This document shows positions 13,623 to 13,673 of a stretch of 13,673 bases of DNA, one piece after another. Made by a program: the position numbers and the translations under genes. The notes under the pieces are model-generated. The model had not been told where the DNA came from. It made no database searches and was given only the letters and a program-made list of their open reading frames with translations. The stretch's first letter is position 1. Each line of letters starts with the position of its first letter. Origin of the DNA: Clostridiales bacterium UBA1701. GTDB lineage: Bacteria > Bacillota > Clostridia > Oscillospirales > Oscillospiraceae. The stretch is taken from positions 41,533 to 55,205 of the forward strand of contig DCJL01000003.1 of assembly GCA_002320035.1 (NCBI GenBank), given 5' to 3'.

Positions 13623-13673
13623 ATTAGATTCCTTCCGATAGTTTTTGCAATGTAAAACATAGCAAAAATCTGA

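Noticed and set aside
13442..13660. A 72-codon minus-strand frame at the right end
   Set aside because: It reads through the double terminator and inverted repeat, shows no ribosome site and resembles no family.

Overview
The window looks like chromosomal DNA from a GC-rich, gut-type Gram-positive anaerobe of the Clostridia (Oscillospirales or Lachnospirales-like). This is inferred from strong AGGAGG-type ribosome sites, a GGGtGRT-family protein, a padR-HAAS-DUF4097 cassette and an arabinose operon of the Firmicutes/Bacteroidetes kind. No rRNA, tRNA, CRISPR array or insertion sequence was seen.

Layout, left to right. (1) 1-507 (+): the 3' end of a GGGtGRT-family gene, closed by a bidirectional hairpin terminator. 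(2) 692-2522 (-): a two-gene unit, an AraC-family regulator followed by a PfkB sugar kinase, with the regulator's stop codon inside the kinase's ribosome site. (3) 2523-2762: a divergent regulatory region with two related GACAA..TGTCTTT boxes. One sits inside the regulator's promoter and the other just upstream of a TATAAT for the rightward genes. (4) 2763-5133 (+): a lower-GC insert-like block with a large membrane-anchored alpha/beta hydrolase carrying about eight C-terminal membrane helices, then a tiny, apparently frameshifted lipoprotein gene, then a hairpin whose loop contains TATAAT. (5) 5207-10168 (+): a tight operon of FGGY-type ribulokinase, L-arabinose isomerase, L-ribulose-5-phosphate 4-epimerase and an AraM/EgsA-type glycerol-1-phosphate dehydrogenase, ending in a good terminator. 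(6) 10318-11154 (+): an independent TraX-family membrane protein gene with its own promoter. (7) 11155-11361: a convergent intergenic region dense in inverted repeats. (8) 11362-13233 (-): a padR-HAAS(DUF1700)-DUF4097 operon with a near-perfect sigma-70 promoter overlapped by a palindrome. (9) 13324-13673: AT-richer DNA with hairpins and no convincing gene.

How it fits together: isomerase, kinase and epimerase convert L-arabinose to L-ribulose, L-ribulose-5-phosphate and D-xylulose-5-phosphate, which enters the pentose phosphate pathway. The AraC-family protein is the likely local regulator, although its ligand is unknown. No transporter or arabinosidase is present here, so uptake must be encoded elsewhere. 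The surface-facing hydrolase placed between the regulator and the catabolic genes is the least explained part of the locus. The padR cassette is probably an autoregulated envelope or stress module unrelated to arabinose.
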